Shown here: positions 51,777 to 60,542 of the stretch, piece by piece
Layout: every line of letters begins with the position of its first letter
How positions within the stretch are numbered: the first letter of the stretch is position 1
DNA from: Puniceicoccaceae bacterium
Lineage (GTDB): Bacteria; Verrucomicrobiota; Verrucomicrobiia; Opitutales; JAFGAQ01
DNA: 64,000 nt
NCBI GenBank assembly: GCA_028285755.1
Contig: JANQOQ010000014.1
Coordinates: 496,001-560,000 of the forward strand
Direction of reading: 5' to 3'
Program-made: the position numbers and the translations under genes
The notes under the pieces: generated by a model
The model's input: only the letters and a program-made list of their open reading frames with translations
The model's database searches: none
Told to the model about the DNA's origin: nothing

Positions 51777-52922
51777 ATGAGTAACCGGGAAAAACCGTTT
51801 CTTAAAAAACCCCGTAATCGCTCCACAAAGCGCATATTCGTTGCGGGAACACGTATGAATGAGGGCAAAACTACGACCTGCCTGGGTCTGTTTTCCGCGC
51901 TTCAAACGATGGTGCCGCGCATCGGATACATCAAACCCGTTGGGCAGCGTTTTATCGAAATTGATGGTTCGATGATCGATGAAGACACGGTCCTCTTTGA
52001 CCGCACCTACGAGATTGCAGCCCCCATTAAGGCAATGAGCCCCCTTGCTATCGATCCTACGCTTACCCGCCGTTTTCTCGATGATCCCGATAAGCATTCC
52101 AAGCATCTGGTCGATTCCATCAGCCGCGGGTTCGACCGGGCTGCTTACGAAAAGGATTACATCATTATTGAAGGCAGCGGGCATGCAGGTGTTGGCAGTG
52201 TGATCGATATGTCCAATGCTTCGGTTGCCCGCCTTTTGGGGGCAAAGGTCATCATAGTGTCTTCGGGGGGAATCGGGCGCCCGACGGATGAGATTTCGAT
52301 GAATCGAGCCCTTTTTCGGGAACATGGAGTGGAAGTCATTGGCGCGATCATTAATAAGGTTTACCCTGAGAAAATTGATTTTATACGCGAATATACTCAA
52401 AAGGCACTCACACGCCTCGGCATTGATTTACTGGGAGTTATCCCTGTAGTGGAGGAGCTCTCCCGGCCAAACCTCTCCCAGGTGGTTAAGGAAATCGGGG
52501 GTCGCTGGCTCAATGGCGAGGCCAATGCAAAAAACAACCATGTTTTGAATGTTGTTATTGGGGCGATGACCGCACGTGCGATTATGGACTACTTCAAGCC
52601 CGGAGTGCTGATTATTGTGCCCGGAGATCGTGAGGACGTGCTCTTTGCGGCGATGTCGTCGATGCGTTTTTTCAGCAATCAGGCAGGTATCAGTGGGTTA
52701 ATCCTTACTCGCAATGTACTCCCGAGCCCCAAAATGATGGAGCTGATTAAAGATACCGATCTGCCGGTCATCATTTCCGAGGATGAGAGCTACACGGTTG
52801 CATCCAAAATCAATAACATGACCATCAAGACCCAACCGGAAGATGCTGTGAAAATCCCCATAATCCAAAAGACGATTATGGACAATATCGACTACCAGAA
52901 GATTTTCGAAGCCTTTGAATAG
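51777..52922 (+). CDS. AAA_26 (BioD-like) plus DRTGG domain protein, split N-terminal half of long Pta
   Basis: 381 residues. A dethiobiotin-synthetase-like ATPase part (about 15-220) has a P-loop GTRMNEGKTTTCLG and IIIEGSGHAGVG; a DRTGG domain (about 235-345) follows, with LNVVIGAMTARAIMDYF and LIIVPGDREDVLFAAM. In E. coli-type Pta these two domains precede the catalytic one and serve regulation by NADH, pyruvate and PEP. The gene begins 3 bp after the pta stop, so coupled translation is likely and the product may form a complex with Pta. A stand-alone ATPase role is also possible. Confidence 0.85.
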   Translation: MSNREKPFLKKPRNRSTKRIFVAGTRMNEGKTTTCLGLFSALQTMVPRIGYIKPVGQRFIEIDGSMIDEDTVLFDRTYEIAAPIKAMSPLAIDPTLTRRFLDDPDKHSKHLVDSISRGFDRAAYEKDYIIIEGSGHAGVGSVIDMSNASVARLLGAKVIIVSSGGIGRPTDEISMNRALFREHGVEVIGAIINKVYPEKIDFIREYTQKALTRLGIDLLGVIPVVEELSRPNLSQVVKEIGGRWLNGEANAKNNHVLNVVIGAMTARAIMDYFKPGVLIIVPGDREDVLFAAMSSMRFFSNQAGISGLILTRNVLPSPKMMELIKDTDLPVIISEDESYTVASKINNMTIKTQPEDAVKIPIIQKTIMDNIDYQKIFEAFE

Positions 52923-52931
52923 AGAATATCG

Positions 52932-53648
52932 TTAACGTTTGGTAATGATCAACGTGGATTCTCCTACTTCGATTCGTTGAATATCAGGCCATATATTCTG
53001 GATCTTTTGGAACTCATCAGTATCAGCGATTAACCCGATCAGGGCAGGCTGCAGGGCTGTGAAAATTGCTGCACTGAAGGGTATAGGTGCTGAGTTGAGA
53101 TACAAACGGTTGGCAATCAATATGGGTCCGTTAGAGCTTTCCTCAAACCTCCCTCCCACCTGAACCGCAATTTTTTGAGCAGTCCCGATAATATCGATCT
53201 CAATAGGGATGAGGATGTTGAGCTGCCCTGGCTCTATGTGCGCACTCGGACTTGCCATTTTCAGGCCAACTACGGCAGATGCCGGTGTCTCGATGTTCTG
53301 ATTTTCAATATCTGCAAAAATGTTGTTGGACCAATCATTCAGATCTGCTGCAGACAGGCTGATCTGCCCATTTGCAATTGCAATCAAACGTTCACGTAAC
53401 ATTTGCCAGCGAAAGCCCGCCAACTCCTTGCGGTGGTAAGTGACTTCTTTGTCGAGCTGAAAAAAGGGGCTGATTTCCTCGGTTTCCTCCGTCTGGGCGG
53501 TTCGTTGGGTCCGTTCTGCTTCTGGATACTTGGAAACCAGGAAAACAAACCCAATGAGCAACCCAAATATCACAAGAACTATAAACAGAAATAGACTTTT
53601 AAGAAGTTGGCCAAAATTGGATTGCGAGGGCTTACCGTAAGAGTTCAT
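52932..53648 (-). CDS. Single-pass membrane protein of unknown function
   Basis: 238 residues. One N-terminal membrane helix (LLKSLFLFIVLVIFGLLIGFVFLVS) and a large soluble part, probably periplasmic. The soluble part has mixed helices and strands (ISLSAADLNDWSNNIF, LNILIPIEIDIIGTAQKIAVQVGGRFE), somewhat like lipid- or ligand-binding folds with SRPBCC or LEA-like character; I do not recognise a family. Its ATG overlaps the stop region of the FmdB-like gene by 4 bp, so translation is coupled. It ends 9 bp from the convergent AAA_26 gene. Confidence 0.65.
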   Translation of the reverse strand: MNSYGKPSQSNFGQLLKSLFLFIVLVIFGLLIGFVFLVSKYPEAERTQRTAQTEETEEISPFFQLDKEVTYHRKELAGFRWQMLRERLIAIANGQISLSAADLNDWSNNIFADIENQNIETPASAVVGLKMASPSAHIEPGQLNILIPIEIDIIGTAQKIAVQVGGRFEESSNGPILIANRLYLNSAPIPFSAAIFTALQPALIGLIADTDEFQKIQNIWPDIQRIEVGESTLIITKR

Positions 53649-53935
53649 GGTTTGGAGGTGCTTTCTTTTTTCTTCGATTCAGTCTTGGGGGTATCTGCCT
53701 TTGCTTCGGTGGAGCTACTGTCATTCTTCTTATTTTCCTGAGGGCTTTTTTTGTAATCAGTCTCGTAAAAACCGCTACCTTTAAAAATGATTCCTGCCCC
53801 CAGGCCAATTTTACGCTGTAGAGTGGGTTGCTCACAGGTAGGGCAGTCCGTCAAACTATCGTCCTTCATCGACTGAAATACCTCAAACTCGTGGTTACAG
53901 TCCTGATTTTTACAAAAATATTCGTAGGTGGGCAT
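53645..53935 (-). CDS. FmdB-family zinc ribbon protein
   Basis: 96 residues. The first 60 form the FmdB/CxxC_CXXC_SSSS zinc ribbon: MPTYEYFCKNQDCNHEFEV, then DCPTCEQPTLQRKIG and GIIFKGSGFYETDYKK, the usual signature of this small regulatory family. The Cys pairs are intact. The tail is Lys/Ser/Glu-rich and likely disordered. It lies between two membrane-protein genes, with a 4-bp overlap to the next and 3 bp after the previous one. The role is unknown; early annotation as an FmdB regulator is not proof of DNA binding. Confidence 0.9.
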   Translation of the reverse strand: MPTYEYFCKNQDCNHEFEVFQSMKDDSLTDCPTCEQPTLQRKIGLGAGIIFKGSGFYETDYKKSPQENKKNDSSSTEAKADTPKTESKKKESTSKP

Positions 53936-53938
53936 AAT

Positions 53939-54529
53939 CTACTCTGATTGCGGATGCTCAAAATAAGTAATGAGAAAGGATAAATATATCAGTATGCCGA
54001 AAGGTATGCTGAATCCAAACAGTGGGAAGCCCAGATAAATAAACCCCCAGAAGGCAATAGTTGGCAGCAGCATTGAGATGCTATGCAACTGCAGGATTTT
54101 CCAGATATCTTGCAAATAGAACAAAGCCGCCAAAGTTCGTTTCTCCAGATATACATAATAGGCACAGACCGAAAGGATAGGACACACTAGCAAGAGTACG
54201 CTATAGGGTAGCCACATCACAAATTCAAGTACTCCGAATAAGGGAGCGGTTAAACTGGTCAGCCAATGGACAAGGATAATCGGTATGACATTGTATAGCA
54301 GGATAATAATAATCAGCTCTATACTCTCAACCAGTAGGGTGATCCACCCCTCCCATTGAGGTAAGGTATATTCCCTTTTATCTTTTACTTGGCTAATGTA
54401 ACGCGCAATATATCCCAAAACCAATGGAATACCCAGTATAGAAAAAAACAAGGCAGCCATGATCAACACTTTGGGTAAAAAGCGCTCGGATTCTACGATA
54501 TGTTTAATGTAAGCCTCTAAAGGTTGCAT
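53939..54529 (-). CDS. DUF4013-like membrane protein
   Basis: 196 residues with four or five membrane helices. The segment LGYIARYISQVKDKREYTLPQWEGWITLL matches the DUF4013 pattern of a helix followed by a P-x-W-x-x-W amphipathic element near the membrane. It is the first gene of a compact three-gene operon (this, FmdB-like, single-pass protein). I infer an inner-membrane location; the function is unknown. Its start is divergent from ispA with 35 bp between, so both promoters must overlap or lie in a neighbouring gene. Confidence 0.75.
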   Translation of the reverse strand: MQPLEAYIKHIVESERFLPKVLIMAALFFSILGIPLVLGYIARYISQVKDKREYTLPQWEGWITLLVESIELIIIILLYNVIPIILVHWLTSLTAPLFGVLEFVMWLPYSVLLLVCPILSVCAYYVYLEKRTLAALFYLQDIWKILQLHSISMLLPTIAFWGFIYLGFPLFGFSIPFGILIYLSFLITYFEHPQSE

Positions 54530-54564
54530 ACGTGTAATACTATATTAATGAAAGTTAGGAATAA

Positions 54565-55449
54565 GTGAACATTGATACTGAATTGCAAGTTTTTCGAGAC
54601 AATATTGAGGCTGCCCTCAATCGTTGGGTGCCTATTGATCCAAAAACTCCGGGGGGTCTCACTGAGGCGATGCGTTACAGCCTGTTTGCGGGAGGGAAGC
54701 GCATCCGTCCGCTTATGTTATTGGGTGCTGCGCGGATTAATGCTCAGCTACTGGAGCCTTATCCCGCTGCGGTTGCGATTGAGTGCATTCATACGTATTC
54801 ACTCATACACGATGACTTACCCGCGATGGACGATAGTAAACTGCGGAGGGGCTTGCCGACAAACCACGTTAAGTTTGATGAGGCAACCGCCATCCTTGCG
54901 GGGGATGCTCTGCTGACGCTTGCATTCGAAGTGATCGCACAAGCTTACTGCGATAGCCCCGGTATAGCGATAGCCCTCACGCAGGAGCTAGGCCGGGCAG
55001 CGGGCAGTGCACAGCTCGTAGGCGGGCAATTTCGGGATTTGGCGCTCGAAAAGGGGGAAAGTGAAGTTTCTCTGCAGGCTATAAATGAAATTGAAAATGC
55101 TAAGACCGGGGCGCTCTTTGTTGCTTGCTTGAGAATGGGTCTGCTAACCACCGAATATGCTCAATCGCAATGGGAGGTGGTCACTGAGCTTGGTCAGACG
55201 TTTGGTCAGGCCTTCCAGGTTATTGATGATATCCTCGATGTTGTGGGGGATGAGGCAACGGTCGGAAAATCTCTGAGATTAGATACTCACAATAACAAGG
55301 CAACTGCAGTCACTGAATATGGGCTTGAGGGCGCCTACAAAATAGCAGACGAGCTCACCCAAAAGGCACTTGATCATTGCCAGGCATTAGGTGAGGGTGC
55401 TTCCTTCTTACGCTACCTCATTCAAAAAATGCGCAAACGCGTCAATTAA
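54565..55449 (+). CDS. ispA: Polyprenyl (geranyl/farnesyl) diphosphate synthase
   Basis: 294 residues from GTG 54565. The first Asp-rich motif is IHDDLPAMDDSKLRRG, with the long insertion typical of short-chain bacterial FPP synthases, and the second is FQVIDDILDVVGD. GGKRIRPLMLLGA and QLVGGQFRDLAL are also conserved. It condenses IPP with DMAPP to farnesyl diphosphate for quinones, undecaprenol and hopanoids. Its 3' end overlaps the convergent thioesterase gene by 8 bp. Confidence 0.93.
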   Translation: MNIDTELQVFRDNIEAALNRWVPIDPKTPGGLTEAMRYSLFAGGKRIRPLMLLGAARINAQLLEPYPAAVAIECIHTYSLIHDDLPAMDDSKLRRGLPTNHVKFDEATAILAGDALLTLAFEVIAQAYCDSPGIAIALTQELGRAAGSAQLVGGQFRDLALEKGESEVSLQAINEIENAKTGALFVACLRMGLLTTEYAQSQWEVVTELGQTFGQAFQVIDDILDVVGDEATVGKSLRLDTHNNKATAVTEYGLEGAYKIADELTQKALDHCQALGEGASFLRYLIQKMRKRVN

Positions 55450-55864
55450 TGAAACTCTGCAATTTCAAGAGAGTTTCTTCGGGGATCAGGCGTGATTCAA
55501 GCTTATCTTCCGCCAAATCTGAGCTCGCATAAACCGTTTTCATGTTACCCTTTGCAACAGCCGCATCCCTACAATAAAACCCGAATTGGTAATCCAGAGA
55601 ATAATCCTTAACCGCAAGCGTCTCGATGCATATGCGGAGTGTGTCACCCAGGCGTAAAGGATGGAGGAAACTGCAATGGGCTTGCACACGGGGCCAGCCG
55701 GTTACCAATGTGCCTTCCTTATAAATGAGCGGGATTTCGAGTGAACTTAGCAGCGCAAGTTCAGCCTTTTCCATGAATTTATAAAAATTCGAAAAGTGTA
55801 CCAGACCTGCCATATCGGTTTCAGAGAATTGTACGGTGTGTTCTATTTCAAATAAGGCTTGCAT
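55442..55864 (-). CDS. Acyl-CoA thioesterase, 4HBT/YbgC-like hotdog fold
   Basis: 140 residues from ATG 55864; the open frame begins at a TTG at 55927 that would add 21 residues absent from the fold. The hotdog motif FSETDMAGLVHFSNFYKFMEKAE carries the catalytic Asp region (E-T-D-M-A-G), and VQAHCSFLHPLRLGDTLRI is the strand that follows. Such enzymes cleave short acyl-CoA or 4-hydroxybenzoyl-type thioesters. In Gram-negatives they are often in the tol-pal operon, but here the gene stands alone between ispA and the exopolysaccharide genes. Confidence 0.87.
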   Translation of the reverse strand: MQALFEIEHTVQFSETDMAGLVHFSNFYKFMEKAELALLSSLEIPLIYKEGTLVTGWPRVQAHCSFLHPLRLGDTLRICIETLAVKDYSLDYQFGFYCRDAAVAKGNMKTVYASSDLAEDKLESRLIPEETLLKLQSFIN

Positions 55865-55928
55865 GAACTTAGGTGCTGATATGACCTCTCTCAGAGTCAA
55901 AACATAGCTTTTCTTTAAAATTGACAAT

Positions 55929-55961
55929 AGTTATTCACCGATACACACTGAGTTATTCACA
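55929..55961. repeat. Two direct repeats resembling DnaA boxes ahead of the exopolysaccharide operon
   Basis: AGTTATTCAC occurs at 55929-55938 and again at 55951-55960, 22 bp apart, about two helical turns. The second with its next base reads TTATTCACA (55953-55961), an exact fit to the DnaA box TTATNCACA; the first differs at the last base. They lie 30-62 bp before the ATG at 55991. They might be bound by DnaA or by another regulator of the operon. Confidence 0.45.
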
Positions 55962-55990
55962 ATTTAGATGGAATTAGTAGCTTTGATAAA

Positions 55991-57430
55991 ATGAAAAATG
56001 GTATTTGCCTGAAATTTGCCTATCTGACAGGCTTACTCGCCCTACTCATCAAGCCTTTTACTGCTCTTGCTCAATCTGACGATTACAACATCAGGATTGG
56101 CGACTTGCTCATGGACTTCTCCGTTTATGTGGAATACGCCTATGATGACAACGTCACAAAAGTAGAAGAGGGTGTTCCGGACATCATTGATCCCACCATT
56201 GTTGGCCCCAGAGATGATTTTATTCTTACATTCGGTGCGGATATTGGCTTTGACTGGCAAATAACCGATTTCAATGCACTGACTTTTACTTTGGGCTTTG
56301 GCTACCGCGATTATCAGGACCTTAACTACCTCGATACGAACGAAACCTTTTTTAGCATTAATCCGGAATCCGAGCTGGATTTTACTATCCTTGCCGGGCC
56401 GGTTGAAGCCCGTATATATGATCGTTTTGGGTACACGGTAGATGGCTCAAACGCGGCATTGATCGAGCAGGTTCCCGGCGGCGGAACTGTAATTAACGAT
56501 CCGGAACTTGGAGATGACTTGGTAGCCGGTGAGGCGCTGCGCACTCAGGTAGATCGCTACTCTGGCTGGGAAAATGAGCTGGGCCTGGAATTACTCACCC
56601 TCTTGAATCCATTCGAGTTTACCTTTGGTATACGCCGCCTCGATATTATGCCGGATGATAACGGTGACTTTGTAGAAAGCCAGGGACCCACACTTCAGCC
56701 GGATCGTTGGGAATTTCTGCGACGTAATGAGTTGATTATCGATGCTCAGCTCTATTATCCAATGGGCCGTAACAATGGAGTTGGAGTGGTTGCCGCTTAT
56801 TCTGATAACAACTACAAGCGCAATGTTTTATCTGACTCGCAGGGTTGGTATTTTGGAGGAGTCGTTGATTGGACACTCGGTGAGTCTACCACAGTTCAGG
56901 TCACTGCTGGCTATGATTATCGTGAATTTGAAGAATCTACGACTGCAAGATTCCTGAGCGTTAGCGATTTGCTCTCTCCGGAGCAGCTGGGCCAGTTTGC
57001 TGATATTACTGAAGGTAGTAACTTCGTCTATTCGGTGGAGCTACTCAATCTATTGGGGGAAAGCTTCAATCATAAAATTTCGTTCACACGCGCAGTTGGC
57101 TATGGCCGTACCATTAATGAGCAGCTGACTACCACGCTCGCATATGATTTCCTCTTTGAGGGGATTCGTAACGTAGACTTCACCGGTAATTTCCAATGGG
57201 TTACGGTGGATGATTCCGCGATCGATCCGATCTTTGTGGATGGTGTTGTTGGCGTAAATCCGTTTGGCGAGGACTATGATTTGTTCTTTGCGAGCCTCGG
57301 ACTTGATTTTCAGATCACTGAAAGCTTAAATTCTTTGCTAAGTTACCGATATGTAGATAAGAACTCAGACAATGAAAACCGTAGCTTTGAACAAAGCTTG
57401 GCTAGCATTAGTCTACACTACGATTTCTAA
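55991..57430 (+). CDS. Outer-membrane beta-barrel protein of exopolysaccharide locus
   Basis: 479 residues with signal peptide FAYLTGLLALLIKPFTALAQ. After it come alternating amphipathic strands with many aromatic residues (FSVYVEYAYDDNVTKVEEG, LTFTLGFGYRDYQDLNYL, SLNSLLSYRYVDKN), ending in SISLHYDF with the C-terminal Phe that BamA recognises. It is of the type encoded first in many PEP-CTERM/exopolysaccharide clusters, where it is thought to form the outer-membrane pore or accessory. It starts the operon with Wza-like, Wzc-like and Wzy-like genes downstream (19 bp to the next). Confidence 0.8.
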   Translation: MKNGICLKFAYLTGLLALLIKPFTALAQSDDYNIRIGDLLMDFSVYVEYAYDDNVTKVEEGVPDIIDPTIVGPRDDFILTFGADIGFDWQITDFNALTFTLGFGYRDYQDLNYLDTNETFFSINPESELDFTILAGPVEARIYDRFGYTVDGSNAALIEQVPGGGTVINDPELGDDLVAGEALRTQVDRYSGWENELGLELLTLLNPFEFTFGIRRLDIMPDDNGDFVESQGPTLQPDRWEFLRRNELIIDAQLYYPMGRNNGVGVVAAYSDNNYKRNVLSDSQGWYFGGVVDWTLGESTTVQVTAGYDYREFEESTTARFLSVSDLLSPEQLGQFADITEGSNFVYSVELLNLLGESFNHKISFTRAVGYGRTINEQLTTTLAYDFLFEGIRNVDFTGNFQWVTVDDSAIDPIFVDGVVGVNPFGEDYDLFFASLGLDFQITESLNSLLSYRYVDKNSDNENRSFEQSLASISLHYDF

Positions 57431-57449
57431 TACATAAAATTTACAGATT

Positions 57450-58355
57450 ATGGGTTATAACCCGCAAAGATGGGCTCTTCAGCTTTTATTACTGCTAAGC
57501 GTTTGTAACTTAGGCACTGCGCAAAATTCAGAATTTAGCCGTATGGATCTGCTTGAGGATGAAATTCAACTCAAGTCAGGGGATCGCATACAGTATTTTG
57601 TTATTGAAGAACAAAATAGCCCCGTAGTAATCCAAATAGATGCGGATGGCCAATTGCGTATCCCTTACATAGGCAATGTATATGCAAACGGAAAAACACC
57701 GAAGTTGTTGGCACAGGAAGTGAAATCCAGACTTGAGGTGGATTTTTTCTACCGGGCAACCGTTATTATGAATCTGGCCCAGGCCGACATACGTGAGTTA
57801 ATAACCATTTACGGCCAGGTCATGAAGCAAGGTAAGCTCGCGCTCCCGGAAACGGGCTCAATGAGCTTGAGTACCGCAATCACTCAGGCCGGCGGCTTCA
57901 ATACCGGTGCGGACTTGCAGACGGTTACAGTTGTACGCAGGGATGTTGAGAACCCTGACCTTGAAGAACGCATCGTTGTGAACATGGAAGAAGTGATGCG
58001 ACAGGGGCGAGTCGATATGGATATTGACCTGCAGCCGGATGATGTAGTGATCGTGGCGAAATTGGATGATATCGGCGGTCAATATTCAGTCCATGGAGCT
58101 GTCAATAATCCCGGCCTGTATCCCATCCAGTCCAGAGACCTTACCGTGTTTGACGCTATTCTCCTGGCAGGAGGATTTACAGAGGTTGCTCGTACAAGTC
58201 GTGTTAAATTAACACGTGCGAGTAAGGAAGAAGAAGGTGAAGTCGAAACACTCTATATCAACGTGGCTCGTATCATCGATGGAGATCGCTCCCTGGATGT
58301 GAACGTAGAGCCTGATGATATAATTAAAGTGGACGAAAGAATCATTGTATTTTAA
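57450..58355 (+). CDS. Wza-like polysaccharide export protein
   Basis: 301 residues. A signal peptide (LQLLLLLSVCNLGTAQ) is followed by the Poly_export domain (LKSGDRIQYFVIEE, then DGQLRIPYIGNVYANGKT) and two SLBB domains (about 120-190 and 210-290; ITIYGQVMKQGKLAL and YSVHGAVNNPGLYPI). There is no lipobox Cys. It forms the periplasmic and outer-membrane channel for polysaccharide export with the Wzc-like protein encoded next. Confidence 0.92.
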   Translation: MGYNPQRWALQLLLLLSVCNLGTAQNSEFSRMDLLEDEIQLKSGDRIQYFVIEEQNSPVVIQIDADGQLRIPYIGNVYANGKTPKLLAQEVKSRLEVDFFYRATVIMNLAQADIRELITIYGQVMKQGKLALPETGSMSLSTAITQAGGFNTGADLQTVTVVRRDVENPDLEERIVVNMEEVMRQGRVDMDIDLQPDDVVIVAKLDDIGGQYSVHGAVNNPGLYPIQSRDLTVFDAILLAGGFTEVARTSRVKLTRASKEEEGEVETLYINVARIIDGDRSLDVNVEPDDIIKVDERIIVF

Positions 58356-58410
58356 GTTAATAAGAGTACCTTTTAAGCGATTATTATAATAGCGAATTGG
58401 CCTACTTATA

Positions 58411-60522
58411 ATGGACGAGGATTTTCTAGCAAGTAATTCGAGCCAAAAGGAAGAATCTACCGATTTAGGGGATACTATCCGTAAGGTCTACTACCGTGTG
58501 CGCTCGTTGCTGGGCTCATACTGGTGGATTTTGCTGTTTACTCTTTCGGTGGGCATCGCCTACAAGGCACTGCAAGTGCGGGATATACATGACTCTTATC
58601 ACTCCAGTGCTCAACTCATGATCCGTGGACAAATTGAAATTTCCGAAGCGGATCGTATGCGAGAGGTTGCTACTAATTTTCATGAGAACCAGCTGCACCT
58701 CATGAATAGCGGTTGGGTACGCCAGCGAGCGCATGAGCGGGTAGCAGCGCTCCATCCCGAATTGGAAAGAGGGCACGTGAACCTTCATGCTGCGGTTAAG
58801 GGCAATACCGATATTTTTATTTTGTCTGCCTATGGTGGGCTGGCTGATTATACGCGTGAATATCTCGATGAGGTTATTGAGGCTTACCTTGAATACCGCA
58901 GACAGGCCCGGCATGAAAAATCAGATGATGTGATGCTCTCGATTGATGAGGAAATTCGGGAACTGGACATCGAAATCCAGCAAACTCAGCGTAAAGTGCG
59001 GGAATTTCAGCAAAATCACAATATCGTAGCGATCCAGCAGTTGAACGACAGTGCTACCGAACGCCTCGCAGAAGTGAAGGAGCTGGTTGAAGATTATCGC
59101 ACCCAGCTTCGTATTCTGGAGTCATTTGATGAGCGCGCTTCCCTGGATCAAATTGCAGACATTATTGATCTCAACGCACTGCAAAGTGCACAAAACTACC
59201 AGACTACCAAGCGTCAGCTTCAGCAATACATCACATTGCGCGATCAATTTGCCATTTATCTGAAGCCCAAGCATCCGAAGATGATCGGGTTTAATGAAGA
59301 GATAGAAAATCTTCAAAACCGTATCGATATTTTGCGCAATCAGGCCTTTGTCCAGATTGAGGAGCGCAAGGACAATCTCAGAAAACGCGTCACCGCTGTT
59401 CAACCGGAACTGGATAAATGGCGCACCGAAGTGCTCGCAAATAGCAGCATCATGGATGAGTTTGATACTCTGAACAGCCAGCTGAAACGGGCTCAAACCA
59501 GCCGGGATAACTTGATAGTCCGCCAGGATCGCCTGGAATTTGGTAAAGACGTAGATACTGAAATCATCGATATTCTCTCACGTGCATCTCCTCCGATACT
59601 TCAGCAGGTGAACAAGCAGAAGGAAATCATGATGGGCGGGATCATGGGGTTGATGGCAGGTGCAGCGATCATTTTCCTGATAGCAATCCTCAATAACAAG
59701 ATTAGTACCGCAGATGATATTAAGCGCCAATTTGACGGTAAGGTCGTGGGGTTGATCCCTCTCGCAAAAAGTCGCATTACCCTCGTAAAAAAGGATTCGA
59801 ATCACGTGTTCGCAGAAGGATTTCGGGCTTTACGATCTTCGATTCTACTGAGTCAGCAGGATGCTAAAACAAAGCAACAGATTCTGTTGGTAACCAGCTC
59901 TGCACCATCGGAGGGGAAATCTACCGTATCGAGTAACCTTGCAGCCACACTGGCCTATTCCGGCGCGAAGACCTTGCTGGTTGACTGCGATTTAAGGAGA
60001 GGGCACTTGCACGATAAGTTTGGCATTTCCCGGGAACCCGGGCTGGCTGAGCTGCTTGAAAACCCGTTTCTCGATATAGGTGAAATCACCCTCAATGGGG
60101 ATAAGTCATTCGCAAACCTGAGCGTAATCACCGCTGGCAAAGCCAATGACAACCCGGGAGATTTGTTTTTAAGTGAGCGCATGGATGAAATACTGGCTTA
60201 CTGCCGAACTCAGTATGATTATGTTATTCTCGATACAGCCCCATTGCTTGCTGTCGATGATACGATCGGTATGCTTAAGAAATCGGATGCCATTCTGTTT
60301 GTTGCACGTGCGAATAAGACCACTTTCCGGCAATTAAAACAGGCATTGGAGCGCCTGGGAGTATCTGGACGCAGAGTCTGGGGCTTCGTGTTGAATTATG
60401 TCAATTCCAGTGGTGGGGATTATTACTATTATAGCCGATATAAGAGCTACCGCTATCACGAGCAGGATAAAAAGAAAATGAAATCCAAGCCTCGTAAAAA
60501 AGTCACGGTGACCCGGACTTAA
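58411..60522 (+). CDS. Wzc-like polysaccharide co-polymerase with BY-kinase domain
   Basis: 703 residues. An N-terminal Wzz domain with a first membrane helix (SYWWILLFTLSVGIAYKAL), a periplasmic coiled coil (about 180-370) and a second helix (MMGGIMGLMAGAAIIFLIAIL) lead to the cytoplasmic tyrosine kinase. Walker A SSAPSEGKST lies near 496-505, LLVDCDLRRGHLH is Walker A' and YVILDTAP is Walker B. The C-tail has a tyrosine cluster, YYYYSRYKSYRYH, the autophosphorylation site of BY-kinases. It couples chain-length control to export. The fused form is that of Gram-negatives; Firmicutes split the kinase off. Confidence 0.93.
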   Translation: MDEDFLASNSSQKEESTDLGDTIRKVYYRVRSLLGSYWWILLFTLSVGIAYKALQVRDIHDSYHSSAQLMIRGQIEISEADRMREVATNFHENQLHLMNSGWVRQRAHERVAALHPELERGHVNLHAAVKGNTDIFILSAYGGLADYTREYLDEVIEAYLEYRRQARHEKSDDVMLSIDEEIRELDIEIQQTQRKVREFQQNHNIVAIQQLNDSATERLAEVKELVEDYRTQLRILESFDERASLDQIADIIDLNALQSAQNYQTTKRQLQQYITLRDQFAIYLKPKHPKMIGFNEEIENLQNRIDILRNQAFVQIEERKDNLRKRVTAVQPELDKWRTEVLANSSIMDEFDTLNSQLKRAQTSRDNLIVRQDRLEFGKDVDTEIIDILSRASPPILQQVNKQKEIMMGGIMGLMAGAAIIFLIAILNNKISTADDIKRQFDGKVVGLIPLAKSRITLVKKDSNHVFAEGFRALRSSILLSQQDAKTKQQILLVTSSAPSEGKSTVSSNLAATLAYSGAKTLLVDCDLRRGHLHDKFGISREPGLAELLENPFLDIGEITLNGDKSFANLSVITAGKANDNPGDLFLSERMDEILAYCRTQYDYVILDTAPLLAVDDTIGMLKKSDAILFVARANKTTFRQLKQALERLGVSGRRVWGFVLNYVNSSGGDYYYYSRYKSYRYHEQDKKKMKSKPRKKVTVTRT

Positions 60523-60542
60523 AACGACAGAGCTTAGTAGAC

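Noticed and set aside
51630-52400. A 256-codon open frame on the minus strand antisense to pta and the AAA_26 gene
   Set aside because: It lies wholly opposite two well-supported conserved genes, has no membrane or family motif, and reads like the complement of coding DNA.
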